From: a virus
Direction: 5' to 3' (one strand)
IMG/VR virus record: IMGVR_UViG_3300015076_000003
Span: 1 to 44,998 of that record
Length of the DNA: 44,998 nucleotides
A model generated the notes under the pieces. It was not told the DNA's origin and made no database searches. It saw only the letters and a list, made by a program, of their open reading frames with translations. A program made the translations under genes and the position numbers. Shown here piece after piece: positions 1 to 6,464 of this stretch (position 1 is its first letter; every line of letters starts with the position of its first letter).

Positions 1-90
1 CTGCTCAGGTAGGCCCTGCTCAGGTCGGCCCTGCTCAGGTAGGCCCTGCTCAGGTAGGCCCCGCTCAGGTCGGCCCTGCTCAGGTCGGCC
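1..90. repeat. Tandem 15-bp repeat encoding pentapeptides
   Basis: Six near-identical 15-bp units (ctgctcaggtaggcc and variants with c or t at few positions) fill the first 90 bases. They are the DNA form of the pentapeptide repeat. Because the contig was cut here, the true unit number may have been collapsed or mis-set by assembly. Confidence 0.9.
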
Positions 91-191
91 CTGACTGCAA
101 TTGCCTCTTTGGCGGCGGCGGAAACGTCAGGAGCGGTGTCGCTGTGGTACAGCACCGCTTGCGTGTAGCGATTCAGAATATCGAAACTCAT
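1..191 (-). CDS. Pentapeptide-repeat protein, N-terminal part (continues at the right end of the window)
   Basis: The minus-strand ATG at 191 opens a protein beginning MSFDILNRYTQAVLYHSD, followed from about residue 34 by A(D/Y)LS(R/G) pentapeptides that run off the left edge. This N-terminal style (an ILNRYT..VLY head, then an Ala-rich helix) is common in phage pentapeptide proteins. The last two bases here plus base 44998 complete an Arg codon, and the frame continues as the 44671-44998 part, giving 172 residues in total. The start overlaps the stop of the Gp157-like gene (ATGA), so translation is probably coupled. Pentapeptide proteins fold as right-handed beta-helices. Some mimic DNA, but the role in phages is unknown. 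Confidence 0.85.
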   Translation of the reverse strand, partial: MSFDILNRYTQAVLYHSDTAPDVSAAAKEAIAVRADLSRADLSGAYLSRAYLSRADLSRAYLS

Positions 192-994
192 TTGATCCTC
201 AGGTGAACTTGATCCGTCACGAGCGCCAGACCCGCCACGGCGCCGACGTAGACCTTGCCGGTTCCCTTGCAGTACTCGCATGTGATGGGTGGTCTATTGG
301 ACCCGGTATGCGTGATGTCGCCAGTTCCGCCGCATGGCTCGCACGGCCCCTGCTGTTTGAGCACCGGCAGCGCCGCAGTCTTGCTCACTCCATGGTCTAA
401 AGTCGGATCGAGCGTCCAGGCTTCCCGGAGCGTCAGGTAGACCCGCTGGGCCCGACCCTCCTTGCTGGTGCCCAGCAGCGTCATCAGGTCATCCCACGTC
501 GCCTGATCGGTTTTGATGAGGCCGCGCTTGTACTGCGGCGGTACCATTTCAGGTTGCCGTACTTCGACAGAGGGCGGGTTGGCCTGGATGCGCAGCGTGT
601 TGTGGGCGCCCTCCAGCCGGCGCTGGCCCGTCGCCTGCATGGCCTGGGCGATGCGGCCGCGGAAGTCCTTCTGGGCACGTTCCCGCGCTGCTGCACGCGC
701 CAAGAGCCGCTGGCCTTCCTTGCGGTCGGATTCTACATGCGCGATCAGCTCGCGGTCCACGTAGGCGATGCCGTCTACCTTATCAGCCAGCTTGACGAAG
801 TAGCGGCCGATGGCCTCTTCGATGGCCAGCAGCTCGCCATTGCGTGTATCCTGGTCCAGGTCGAGATCGTTTTCGATGTCCGCCCGGTCCAGGATCAGGA
901 TGAACAGGCTCTCCAATATCGGGTAGAGCGCGAGGCGTGGCTCTTGCGCGGCGGGCGTCGTTGGCCTGAATAGATCTTCAGAAGGGGATGTCAT
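188..994 (-). CDS. Gp157-like phage protein with a C-terminal DnaJ-type zinc module
   Basis: Residues about 22-145 match the style of the siphovirus Gp157 family: an acidic helical start (ALYPILESL, then a DIENDLDLDQD stretch), a long charged coiled coil, and a short RIQANPPSVEV strand. Residues 218-248 then carry two CxxCxGTG motifs (CEPCGGTG and CEYCKGTG) spaced like a DnaJ zinc finger, which is not part of ordinary Gp157. The family was first tied to phage resistance in Streptococcus; its molecular role is unclear, and it often sits next to SSB and recombination genes, as here. I chose ATG 994; the open frame extends to 1186, but that part is a shadow of the upstream SSB-like gene. The ATG lies 17 bases inside the upstream gene's end, and the stop overlaps the pentapeptide start. 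Confidence 0.7.
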   Translation of the reverse strand: MTSPSEDLFRPTTPAAQEPRLALYPILESLFILILDRADIENDLDLDQDTRNGELLAIEEAIGRYFVKLADKVDGIAYVDRELIAHVESDRKEGQRLLARAAARERAQKDFRGRIAQAMQATGQRRLEGAHNTLRIQANPPSVEVRQPEMVPPQYKRGLIKTDQATWDDLMTLLGTSKEGRAQRVYLTLREAWTLDPTLDHGVSKTAALPVLKQQGPCEPCGGTGDITHTGSNRPPITCEYCKGTGKVYVGAVAGLALVTDQVHLRIK

Positions 995-1529
995 CGTCGC
1001 TCGGCTCCCAGCTCGGCTCCCATGGCAGTTCGTTGTGTTGCTGCTGATCTTCGATTGCCGCCGATTGCATTGGCTCGCGGTCCTTCTTCCGAATGTAGTC
1101 GCGTGGTTCGATTGCCTCCATGCTCTTTGGAAGCCGCATGATGCTGGCAACATTCGCGTAGGTTTCGCCGTCGCGCTTCTGCTCAATCACGTTGAGCAGA
1201 CACGGCACGCCAAGCACGGTCTCCACATCGAAACCCTCGAGCTCCAGCGGTGTGAAAGATCGCCCGCGCCACGATTCCAGGTCCTTCCGTAAGCTCGCCT
1301 TTTCGTGCAAGCTGAGCGTGTAGCGTTTCTGGACCGTGTAGGGCTTGTTGTTTTCCATTACCTCTTCGATCTGCCAAACCACACGAATCTTGTGTTGCTT
1401 TTTGGTCTTGCCGCCGAACGTTACCTCGATAATTCCCAGGTCGATCACGTCAACGCAGACAGCCGACCAGCTTCCAGGCGGGGCCGGAACAAACCCGCCT
1501 CCGCCCGTCGCCTTTGCCATTATTGCCAT
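978..1529 (-). CDS. Phage single-stranded-DNA-binding-like protein
   Basis: This 183-residue protein has a central beta-rich part (VCVDVIDLG, then KKQHKIRVVWQIEE, and a long TVQKRYTLSLHEKASLRKDLESW segment). Its acidic, flexible tail ends in DDDIPF, the classic C-terminal tip that SSB proteins use to recruit partners. This pattern fits the phage SSB-like proteins seen beside Gp157. It probably coats ssDNA during replication or recombination. The start is set at ATG 1529, after a strong AAAAGGAG site; the open frame extends upstream without such a site. The family assignment rests on the tail and gene context, so it is moderate. Confidence 0.6.
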   Translation of the reverse strand: MAIMAKATGGGGFVPAPPGSWSAVCVDVIDLGIIEVTFGGKTKKQHKIRVVWQIEEVMENNKPYTVQKRYTLSLHEKASLRKDLESWRGRSFTPLELEGFDVETVLGVPCLLNVIEQKRDGETYANVASIMRLPKSMEAIEPRDYIRKKDREPMQSAAIEDQQQHNELPWEPSWEPSDDDIPF

Positions 1530-1611
1530 GCCGTTCTCCTTTTCGTAAAAGTACCGCCGTTGCGCGTTGCGCTCCCAGTACGGCGGTGTCCACCTGAGAG
1601 CCACGAAGCCC

Positions 1612-1812
1612 TTACTGCTTGGGTTCGTTCTTGTACGCGGCCACGGCCTTCATGACCATCTTTTTGCAGAAATCGTGCAGCGCCTCGGAGACGCGCTCGG
1701 CGTCCCCGGCTTGGCATTCCGCTTTCTGCGAACAGAAAAAATCTCGGCTCTCGTAGTTCCCCACGTTCATCTTGTACGAGAATGATCTCGCGATTTCTAT
1801 CATGCCGTCCAT
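1612..1812 (-). CDS. Small conserved-looking phage protein, 66 aa
   Basis: The protein starts MDGMIEIARSFSYKMNVGNYESRDFFCSQ and ends in a Lys-rich helix. An AAAAGGAG Shine-Dalgarno sits 11 bases before ATG 1812. The 'YKMNVGNYESRDFF' strand resembles small unannotated phage proteins found near SSB and recombinase genes. I do not know the function. A longer open frame over the same bases (1520-1885) lacks a start signal and is a shadow. Confidence 0.7.
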   Translation of the reverse strand: MDGMIEIARSFSYKMNVGNYESRDFFCSQKAECQAGDAERVSEALHDFCKKMVMKAVAAYKNEPKQ

Positions 1813-1970
1813 AATGCTCCGATCTCCTTTTCGTCTCGAATCTGCTCACGTTCCCGAATCCGATGCAGCCGCGCCCTGGCCGCACGCTTCCGTCTCACCG
1901 CGTACTCGTCCTCGTCGTCCCGCAACGGCACGCGCTCAGCCGGATACTCGTCTCTGTCGTAGGTCAGCAT
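1800..1970 (-). CDS. Small charged protein, 56 aa
   Basis: The frame opens at ATG 1970 (MLTYDRDEYPAERVPLRDD), continues as an Arg-rich helix, and ends at 1800 inside the next gene's start region. Residues 26-48 are almost all Arg, Ala, Glu and Lys and should form one long helix. The overlap of 13 bases with the 1812 start and the close fit after the 1974 stop support it as a real operon member. Function unknown. Confidence 0.5.
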   Translation of the reverse strand: MLTYDRDEYPAERVPLRDDEDEYAVRRKRAARARLHRIREREQIRDEKEIGALWTA

Positions 1971-1973
1971 GGC

Positions 1974-2480
1974 TTACTCACGCGGAGGGCAACGCGCCTC
2001 TGGGTGCAGAAGATCCCACTCTTCGGAGCGCTGTTTTTTCTCGTAACACGGACCGCACAGCTCGTCGCCCTTCAGGCACGGTAGCCCGCAGTCATTACAT
2101 GGCCAAGTCTCCGCTTCGGATTCAGCTTGCGGCTCGGCTTCTGGAATAGCCGGTAGTACGGGCGGTACGTACTGGACCGCTTCCAGGTGCCCATGTACGG
2201 GGCAATTTTCTTTGGCGTACCCAACTGAGGTCCCAGCGTCGCCAACACAGATACACACTAACGGCTCTGCATTCGGCTGATACCCTACCGCTTCCAGGTG
2301 CGCCGTGAGCTTCGCGGCAAGGTCCGCCGCTTGCTCGGGACTCATTGAAATAAACAGATCGTTGAGGGCTCCATCGATCTTGACATTCACATCGGTCGGC
2401 CTATGAGCACCACCGGCCTGCGAGACCACAAAGCGCGATTCTGGAGATTGCCAGGGGTGAACGTACAGCGACATTATCAT
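1974..2480 (-). CDS. Hypothetical protein with C-terminal zinc-binding cysteines, 168 aa
   Basis: ATG 2480 follows GGGAGAGC and overlaps the stop of the upstream gene. Residues 1-70 (MIMSLYVHPWQSPESRF onwards, then SPEQAADLAAKLTAHLEAVGY) look like a small alpha/beta domain. The second half contains CICVGD and CPVHG, and then four cysteines in CNDCGLPC and CGPC near the C terminus, a likely zinc ribbon. No enzymatic motif is visible. It belongs to the run of cysteine-rich small proteins between 1974 and 5305. Confidence 0.65.
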   Translation of the reverse strand: MIMSLYVHPWQSPESRFVVSQAGGAHRPTDVNVKIDGALNDLFISMSPEQAADLAAKLTAHLEAVGYQPNAEPLVCICVGDAGTSVGYAKENCPVHGHLEAVQYVPPVLPAIPEAEPQAESEAETWPCNDCGLPCLKGDELCGPCYEKKQRSEEWDLLHPEARCPPRE

Positions 2481-2923
2481 GACTTGCTCTCCCGAATCGC
2501 AACCGCCAGGGGATTCGCCATGAGATCGGAGGTACGGGTACAGGCCCACGCGAAGGGCTGGACGATGCTCAGGATGGCTGACTCGCGTTCGATGCCGCTC
2601 AGGATGTTGGTCTGCCGCTCGGCGTATTCGTCTGGACTGTAGCCGTCGATGGTCCCGGCGTTGCGCTTGAAGCAGGCTTTGCAAATGTAGCCCTCTGCGG
2701 AGTAGATCGGGCAGGGTTCCGCGCACGCTTGGCAGACCTTCTCGCCGCACTCCTCGCAGACGCGCGTCGGGCACTCTGAGCAGAGGGCCGTCTCGCACGA
2801 TGGACACGGCGTAGTCGTTATCCCGCACTTGCTGGGATCGGCGGTCTGAAATTGCGCCCGGCACTCCGGGCACTCGCCCAGGTAGCGCTTGGCGTCGGGG
2901 TCGCGTGGGTCCATGTAGGGCAT
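2477..2923 (-). CDS. Multi-zinc-ribbon protein, 148 aa
   Basis: The first 90 residues hold repeated CxxC pairs: CPEC, CPSC, CSEC, CEEC, CQAC and CKAC. This is enough for three or more zinc knuckles in RING or treble-clef style. The C-terminal 60 residues are cysteine-poor (SPDEYAERQTNILSGIERE). ATG 2923 follows GGAGCAAG. Such clusters can bind RNA, DNA or protein; nothing here tells which. The frame upstream of 2923 is a shadow. Confidence 0.65.
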   Translation of the reverse strand: MPYMDPRDPDAKRYLGECPECRAQFQTADPSKCGITTTPCPSCETALCSECPTRVCEECGEKVCQACAEPCPIYSAEGYICKACFKRNAGTIDGYSPDEYAERQTNILSGIERESAILSIVQPFAWACTRTSDLMANPLAVAIRESKS

Positions 2924-2927
2924 GGCG

Positions 2928-3092
2928 TTACTTGCTCCGCTTCCCGCTGGCGATCTTGCGCGCTTCCATCCGCGCCTTCGATGGCCGGCCGCGCCGCTTC
3001 TCGGCCGCAATCATCTGCTCGGTTGCCGCGATGCAGCGTTCGATGATGACCCGCTGCTCGATCCAATAGTCAAGTATCTTTCGTGGACTCAT
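2928..3092 (-). CDS. Small basic protein with AT-hook-like motif, 54 aa
   Basis: ATG 3092 follows a strong AAAGGAG. The protein (MSPRKILDYWIEQRVIIERC) has one helix and then a basic tail with KRRGRPSKAR, a GRP core typical of AT-hook DNA minor-groove binders. It overlaps the upstream stop (ATGA). A DNA-binding role is an inference from the tail. Confidence 0.65.
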   Translation of the reverse strand: MSPRKILDYWIEQRVIIERCIAATEQMIAAEKRRGRPSKARMEARKIASGKRSK

Positions 3093-3253
3093 GATTTTCT
3101 CCTTTGCAGTTCCCGCGCCTTCGCCTCGCACTTGTGGCCTCTCGCGGTCGCTCGTTTCGCCGTCATCTCTCCGCACTTGCAGCGTGGTCCCTTGGAGCGC
3201 GGCCTACCGGCTCCCTTGCGCCGTCCGCCCCATTGCTGTTTGCGTGTGCTCAT
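3089..3253 (-). CDS. Small basic zinc-knuckle protein, 54 aa
   Basis: It begins MSTRKQQWGGRRKGAGRPRSK, a GGRRKGAGRP stretch seen at the N termini of many phage DNA-binding proteins, and continues with CKCGE, His and Cys in a short zinc knuckle. It overlaps both neighbours by four bases (ATGA), which argues for coupled translation. It is probably a nucleic-acid-binding accessory protein; the exact role is unknown. Confidence 0.6.
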   Translation of the reverse strand: MSTRKQQWGGRRKGAGRPRSKGPRCKCGEMTAKRATARGHKCEAKARELQRRKS

Positions 3254-3486
3254 TGCTTCGTGGGCCCGTTGCAGTCGGCGCAATGACAAACGGGCCAGCC
3301 CATCAAGATAGATTCGGCGTGCCACAGACAATCGCCCGTCTTGCTGATGTGCTCCGCGACGGCGGTAATCTGTGACTGGGTGAAGTTGCGCCCGTCCGGT
3401 TCTGCGGGCCAACGCTTCAGATCGCCCCAGAAACGCTCAATGATCTGTCCAACGGGATTATTTTGTAAACCGGTTTGTTGTTCCAC
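3250..3486 (-). CDS. Hypothetical protein with GTG start at a predicted transcription start, 78 aa
   Basis: The open frame could be read from a TTG at 3522, but that TTG is the first half of a perfect -35 box. The GTG at 3486 is seven bases past the -10 box, so it would be the 5' end of the mRNA: a leaderless start (VEQQTGLQNNPVGQ). The body has a WGDLKRWPAEPDG segment and a C-terminal CHCADC cysteine cluster. Function unknown. Confidence 0.55.
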   Translation of the reverse strand: MEQQTGLQNNPVGQIIERFWGDLKRWPAEPDGRNFTQSQITAVAEHISKTGDCLWHAESILMGWPVCHCADCNGPTKQ

Positions 3487-3493
3487 GGTCTTG

Positions 3494-3522
3494 ATTATGG
3501 CACAACGGCTTGAATATGTCAA
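3494..3522 (-). promoter_or_regulatory. Sigma70-type promoter for the leftward early genes
   Basis: The minus strand reads TTGACA (3522-3517), a 17-base spacer, and CATAAT (3499-3494). This is a near-consensus promoter. The expected start of transcription is base 3486-3487, exactly at the GTG of the next gene. Confidence 0.75.
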
Positions 3523-3543
3523 TAGGGCAGTGTAGATTTATTT

Positions 3544-3708
3544 TCAGGCTTCGTACATATCGCCGTTGTGCAGCAGCTCAGCCGCTACGCGCTCCGGGTC
3601 CACCTGCATCTCCACCGCTGCCCGCTCGATGAGCCGTTGATCCGCCAGGGAGAATGCTGCAAGCCAAGAGCGGTCAGTCGGTGGATGATTTGATCTTGCC
3701 GGTTCCAT
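3544..3708 (-). CDS. Small helical protein, 54 aa
   Basis: The frame from ATG 3708 (MEPARSNHPPTDRSWLAAF) overlaps the DnaJ-knuckle gene by 35 bases. It continues as a helical segment, SLADQRLIERAAVEMQVDPERV, and ends MYEA. The helix-plus-VDPERVA pattern resembles small phage helix-turn-helix-like proteins, but no family is clear. The strong 3494-3522 promoter begins just after its stop. Confidence 0.5.
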   Translation of the reverse strand: MEPARSNHPPTDRSWLAAFSLADQRLIERAAVEMQVDPERVAAELLHNGDMYEA

Positions 3709-3829
3709 TGCAAGCCGCGCACTTCTTGCCGGGAGCGCCTGAGTGTTTCCAAATGCTCGGCTGTGGATAGATGCAGCCCTTCCCGCCACACTCAGGACAC
3801 CGCGCCGGTTCCGCTCGCGTGCGCAGCAT
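3674..3829 (-). CDS. Stand-alone DnaJ-type zinc-finger protein, 51 aa
   Basis: The whole protein is essentially one double CxxCxGxG module: CPECGGKG at residues 11-18 and CAACNGTG at 37-44, joined by a 19-residue linker. This is the arrangement of DnaJ cysteine-rich domains and of small translation or chaperone-like zinc proteins. Its ATG shares one base with the stop of the upstream gene (TGATG). The same module is fused into the Gp157-like protein and both terminase subunits of this genome, so it may be a shared interaction domain. Confidence 0.65.
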   Translation of the reverse strand: MLRTRAEPARCPECGGKGCIYPQPSIWKHSGAPGKKCAACNGTGKIKSSTD

Positions 3830-3999
3830 CAACTGTTCAGCGCCGATTCAATCGCGGCAATCTCGGTATGCCAGTCGGGCGTTCCATCTTCGTTTCGCGG
3901 CTCGTCTGGGCCGATCAGGCCGATGCGGTCCCGCAGGTCCCGCAAGACGTTCTCCAGCAGATTAACGCGGGCCTGCCATACTTTCTGTGATGGGTCCAT
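3829..3999 (-). CDS. Small hypothetical protein, 56 aa
   Basis: A textbook AAGGAGG site lies five bases before ATG 3999. The product (MDPSQKVWQARVNLLENVLR) is two helices joined by a GPDEPRNEDGTPDW turn. No family is recognised. It is the first gene after a 486-bp gap, so it may begin a transcription unit. Confidence 0.65.
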   Translation of the reverse strand: MDPSQKVWQARVNLLENVLRDLRDRIGLIGPDEPRNEDGTPDWHTEIAAIESALNS

Positions 4000-4485
4000 C
4001 GTTTCCTCCTTAATTCAGAACTGGCGTGCCAGATCTTCGCTCGCGGATTACGCTCACTGCCGTTTCGCGAGGGCTTCCAGGCTACGGCTCAACTGCGAAC
4101 CGATCAGCAAAAGAAACTTGCCCACTAACAGGGGAACTCGCTTATCCGCTTACTGGCTCCCCGACACGCCAGCCCCAACGACGCCCCGGACCGCTTAGAA
4201 CGGAGCGCCGAACTCGATAAACTTGCGGGGCCGTCATCGGCGTCCGGCTTCCTGTTGGCCCCAAATCTCGCTGGATAGATCCCACCTTCAGGATACAAGG
4301 CGTGTGCCTCTATGCCGGTCCAGCAACATTCTCTCAGAACCGCCGATGCCCCTACTAAGTGCCATTGAAGACTTGGCCGCGCCGTTACGCGCGAAGCATC
4401 GACGGATCTCAGAGAGCCACAGCGGGGACCAGTGGCCCGCTGTGGCTCTCCAATGCTCCCGGCCTGGTCAGAGCCGGGGATGCCG
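4000..4485. other. 486-bp stretch with no convincing gene
   Basis: This is the largest apparent gap in an otherwise gap-free region. Frames on both strands are short, lack ribosome sites, and have odd Arg/Ser/Pro-rich products; the longest minus-strand candidate is 47 codons from a GTG. It holds one long perfect hairpin (4412-4450) and the Shine-Dalgarno of the 3999 gene. It could be a replication origin, an untranslated RNA or a transcription-control zone; the sequence does not decide. Confidence 0.5.
4412..4450. terminator. Perfect 15-bp hairpin, possible terminator or processing site
   Basis: GAGAGCCACAGCGGG (4412-4426) is mirrored exactly by CCCGCTGTGGCTCTC (4436-4450) with a 9-base loop. 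It starts 36 bases after the stop of the minus-strand gene ending at 4486. There is no T-run on either side, so it is not a classical intrinsic terminator. An attenuator, an RNase III-type processing site or part of an origin are alternatives. Confidence 0.5.
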
Positions 4486-5109
4486 TTAGACTTCGATCTG
4501 TTCGCCGTGGTGCTTCGCGGCTTGCGGATCGGGATCGGAGAAGCCGCCGGTTTTGGCCTTGGGAAGTTCCGGCAGGCCGTCGTTCATCAGCAGCGCGATT
4601 TCGGCTGCGATGGCCGGAGCTGCCAGGAGCTGCATGAGTTCCTGGGTTCCGGCGGGCAACGGTTCAGGCGTGCCCTCGCCGCCCTGGCCGGCCGTGGTCT
4701 TGTCCCAGGCGTGCGTGCCCATCACGAACTTCAGGAATTGCTCGGGGTCGCCTGTCTGCAGCATCCCGAAGACGGAAGCCAGCGGGAAGACCGGGCCGTA
4801 GTTTTCGACCGGGTCTTCGGTGTTCATCGGCACACCGTGGCGCACGTTGACGAACTGAATGCCCAGCATAAAGGTATCGTCTTCTTCCTTCGCGCCTGCC
4901 GCCACAAGATCCTTGTAGCTGCGGAAATGCAGAGTGCCACCGTTGGGGTTGGCGTAGACATCTTTCGGTTTGAGCCGTGGCACGAATGCGGCGATAGCGT
5001 TCAGGCGTTCGAGCGCCAAGGCGGCATAGCCAAATTTAACGGCGGGGTATTTCCCGGCGGCGCTTCCGCCGGTGCCGCGTCGATATGATTCTAGATTCAC
5101 TGGTTCCAT
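4486..5109 (-). CDS. Hypothetical early phage protein, 207 aa
   Basis: The frame opens MEPVNLESYRRGTGG, has a central globular part (FGYAALALERLNAIAAFVPR; TLHFRSYKDLV), and ends with a disordered acidic tail (GFSDPDPQAAKHHGEQIEV). AGAGGAG lies 13 bases before ATG 5109. No catalytic motif is seen. Its place directly behind the early promoter and a zinc-knuckle gene suggests an early role in host takeover or replication, but that is only positional inference. Confidence 0.7.
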   Translation of the reverse strand: MEPVNLESYRRGTGGSAAGKYPAVKFGYAALALERLNAIAAFVPRLKPKDVYANPNGGTLHFRSYKDLVAAGAKEEDDTFMLGIQFVNVRHGVPMNTEDPVENYGPVFPLASVFGMLQTGDPEQFLKFVMGTHAWDKTTAGQGGEGTPEPLPAGTQELMQLLAAPAIAAEIALLMNDGLPELPKAKTGGFSDPDPQAAKHHGEQIEV

Positions 5110-5134
5110 TTTGTTTGAGTGCTCCTCTGTGGGG

Positions 5135-5305
5135 TTACGTGCGTTTCTTGGTGCGCCGTTTCGTGATGAGATTCAGCCCGGTCAATGGCCGCTTCAGACA
5201 CGTCGGCAAATGCTTTCTGAGATCAGCCGCATTGAACGGCTTCTTTCTGCACCCCCATGGACACGGCGTCAGAATCGGGGGCCTTCCCATCTTGGGCTTG
5301 CTCAC
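5135..5305 (-). CDS. Small zinc-finger protein with GTG start, 56 aa
   Basis: The frame is VSKPKMGRPPILTPCPWGC, then an H/C pair (RKHLPTC), and a very basic tail (TKRRTKKRT). The CPWGC...H....C spacing fits a C2HC zinc finger, and GRPP resembles an AT-hook core. The GTG at 5305 falls where the promoter at 5313-5342 should start transcription, so the mRNA may be leaderless. An internal ATG at 5290 is the alternative start. It is probably an early DNA-binding regulator; no family is identified. Confidence 0.55.
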   Translation of the reverse strand: MSKPKMGRPPILTPCPWGCRKKPFNAADLRKHLPTCLKRPLTGLNLITKRRTKKRT

Positions 5306-5312
5306 GCTTGCT

Positions 5313-5342
5313 ACTTTACAACAGCGACGGACTTCTTGTCAA
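5313..5342 (-). promoter_or_regulatory. Leftward early promoter
   Basis: The minus strand has a perfect TTGACA (5342-5337), an 18-base spacer and TAAAGT (5318-5313). Transcription should begin about seven bases on, at 5305-5306, which is the GTG of the small zinc-finger gene. Confidence 0.65.
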
Positions 5343-5417
5343 ATAGTATTTGCAATGCGTCTCTGGTTGTGCGACAATCCCTTCGTAGTGCATCTTGAGC
5401 CTCTCCTGGCAGGCTCA

Positions 5418-5446
5418 TTGACAAAGAAAGCCAGGGAGCGTTTGGA
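5418..5446 (+). promoter_or_regulatory. Possible rightward promoter
   Basis: A perfect TTGACA at 5418-5423 is followed after 17 bases by TTTGGA (5441-5446), a weak -10. It points toward the plus-strand operon beginning at 5562 and would leave a leader of about 110 bases. With the 5313-5342 promoter it makes this the divergent control region of the genome. Confidence 0.4.
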
Positions 5447-5561
5447 TTGTGCAAGAGCTAACTAAGGAACGCTCTGGCGCGGGGCCGTTCGTGAAACCAG
5501 CGGAATGCAGTTGGGGTCATTACCGGCTACCGCGCTGAGGCGAAGCGAGGGAGGGGAGATT

Positions 5562-5720
5562 ATGACGGACCAACAGAAGCGCAAGCAGGCCATCCGGGCG
5601 CGGCTCGCTAAGGCGCTGGGTTATCAGTACCACACTGGCGAGATTCGCAGCGTTGAAGAGGCACGGAGGATTTATCGGGCCGTGCAGGGGATCGCAGAAG
5701 CGAGCACAGTAGCCCAATGA
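5562..5720 (+). CDS. Small basic protein, first gene of the rightward operon, 52 aa
   Basis: A GGAGGGGAG site sits four bases before ATG 5562. The product (MTDQQKRKQAIRARLAKALG) has a basic helix followed by a YHTGEIRSVEEARRIYRAVQ segment. It shares ATGA with the next gene. Upstream in-frame codons to 5505 lack a better start. Function unknown. Confidence 0.7.
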   Translation: MTDQQKRKQAIRARLAKALGYQYHTGEIRSVEEARRIYRAVQGIAEASTVAQ

Positions 5721-5884
5721 CCGAAACGGAGCGCGTCAACAAACTCGAACGGATTCTCAAGGGCGATACGCCGCAACGTCTTTACTGGAATCGGATGAAG
5801 AAGCGCTGGGAAGTTCATGACGGAGCAGGCGTGCTATACACCTTTGAGTTGTTCAGGAACGCGCTGGATTCGTGTGACGCATGA
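5717..5884 (+). CDS. Small hypothetical protein, 55 aa
   Basis: The ATG at 5717 overlaps the previous stop by four bases. The product reads MTETERVNKLERILKGDTPQ and then a Trp-rich basic part (RLYWNRMKKRWEVHDGAG). No family is recognised. Its length, tight coupling and sensible composition support a true gene. Confidence 0.55.
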   Translation: MTETERVNKLERILKGDTPQRLYWNRMKKRWEVHDGAGVLYTFELFRNALDSCDA

Positions 5885-5900
5885 GCTAGCAGGTAGCCCA

Positions 5901-6464
5901 ATGAGCTTCAAGGATGAGGAGATCGCCGAGAACGCGCCACAGCTTGCCGTTTACCGCAAACAGCCTGTCGGGAAATTTGCGCTGCATCTTCGGGTTGGAG
6001 TCCAACCACTCAGGAGTGGCCCCAGCATCGATCGCCCGATACGTCTGACCAAGCCCCGCAAGCCGATCCCACGGAAGCGCAAGGGACCAGCGAGGCGCGG
6101 ACGCAAGCTCGATCCCGACTATCTGGCGTTCATCGGCACGCTGCCGTGCTGCGTGTGTTTCGCGGCGTGTTACAGGAGCGGCGAAGTGTGGATGCTGATC
6201 GACGTTGGCTGGGAACCGGCGATTATGCGCGGCGATAGTCCAGCCGTTCAGGAGTCACGAACCGAAGCCGCGCACGTGGGCCCGCACGGCTCCTCGGATC
6301 AGAAAGCCGATGACCGCGAGACCGCCCCGCTGTGCCATGACGAGCACCACCAGAACGGCCCTGAGTCTCACCACAAGCTGCGCACGAAGTTCTGGGAGCA
6401 TCACGGCATCGACTGGCCGAAACTGCGCGCGGCTTTACAGGCGAGGTACGATGCCCAGCGCTGA
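5901..6464 (+). CDS. Ref/DUF968-like HNH-family nuclease
   Basis: The C-terminal half carries the pattern of the Ref/DUF968 nuclease family. There is a CCVC knuckle (residues 83-86). Next comes TEAAHVGPHG, then KADDRETAPLC, and finally CHDEHHQNGPESHH (about 145-158). The His and Cys residues are expected to bind zinc and the catalytic metal of a treble-clef HNH fold. P1 Ref is a RecA-dependent nuclease; related phage copies often replace resolvases or help recombination. The N terminus is a basic linker rich in Pro, Arg and Lys. I chose ATG 5901; the frame also reads back to 5817, inside the upstream gene. Confidence 0.65.
   Translation: MSFKDEEIAENAPQLAVYRKQPVGKFALHLRVGVQPLRSGPSIDRPIRLTKPRKPIPRKRKGPARRGRKLDPDYLAFIGTLPCCVCFAACYRSGEVWMLIDVGWEPAIMRGDSPAVQESRTEAAHVGPHGSSDQKADDRETAPLCHDEHHQNGPESHHKLRTKFWEHHGIDWPKLRAALQARYDAQR

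Noticed and set aside
1-90. CRISPR-like array of short repeats
   Set aside because: The 15-bp units are contiguous without spacers and translate as pentapeptides in one frame across the junction.
995-1186. N-terminal extension of the Gp157-like gene to 1186
   Set aside because: It overlaps most of the SSB-like C-terminal coding and has Ser/Arg/Thr-rich shadow composition.
3487-3522. TTG 3522 as the start of the 78-residue protein
   Set aside because: The TTG is part of the TTGACA -35 box; a transcript from this promoter could not include it.
4412-4450. Classical rho-independent terminator
   Set aside because: The stem is perfect but neither strand has a T-run after it, so it is listed only as a possible terminator or processing site.
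4223-4489. 88-codon plus-strand frame in the 486-bp gap
   Set aside because: No ribosome site, Ser/Arg/Pro-rich, and it crosses the perfect hairpin.
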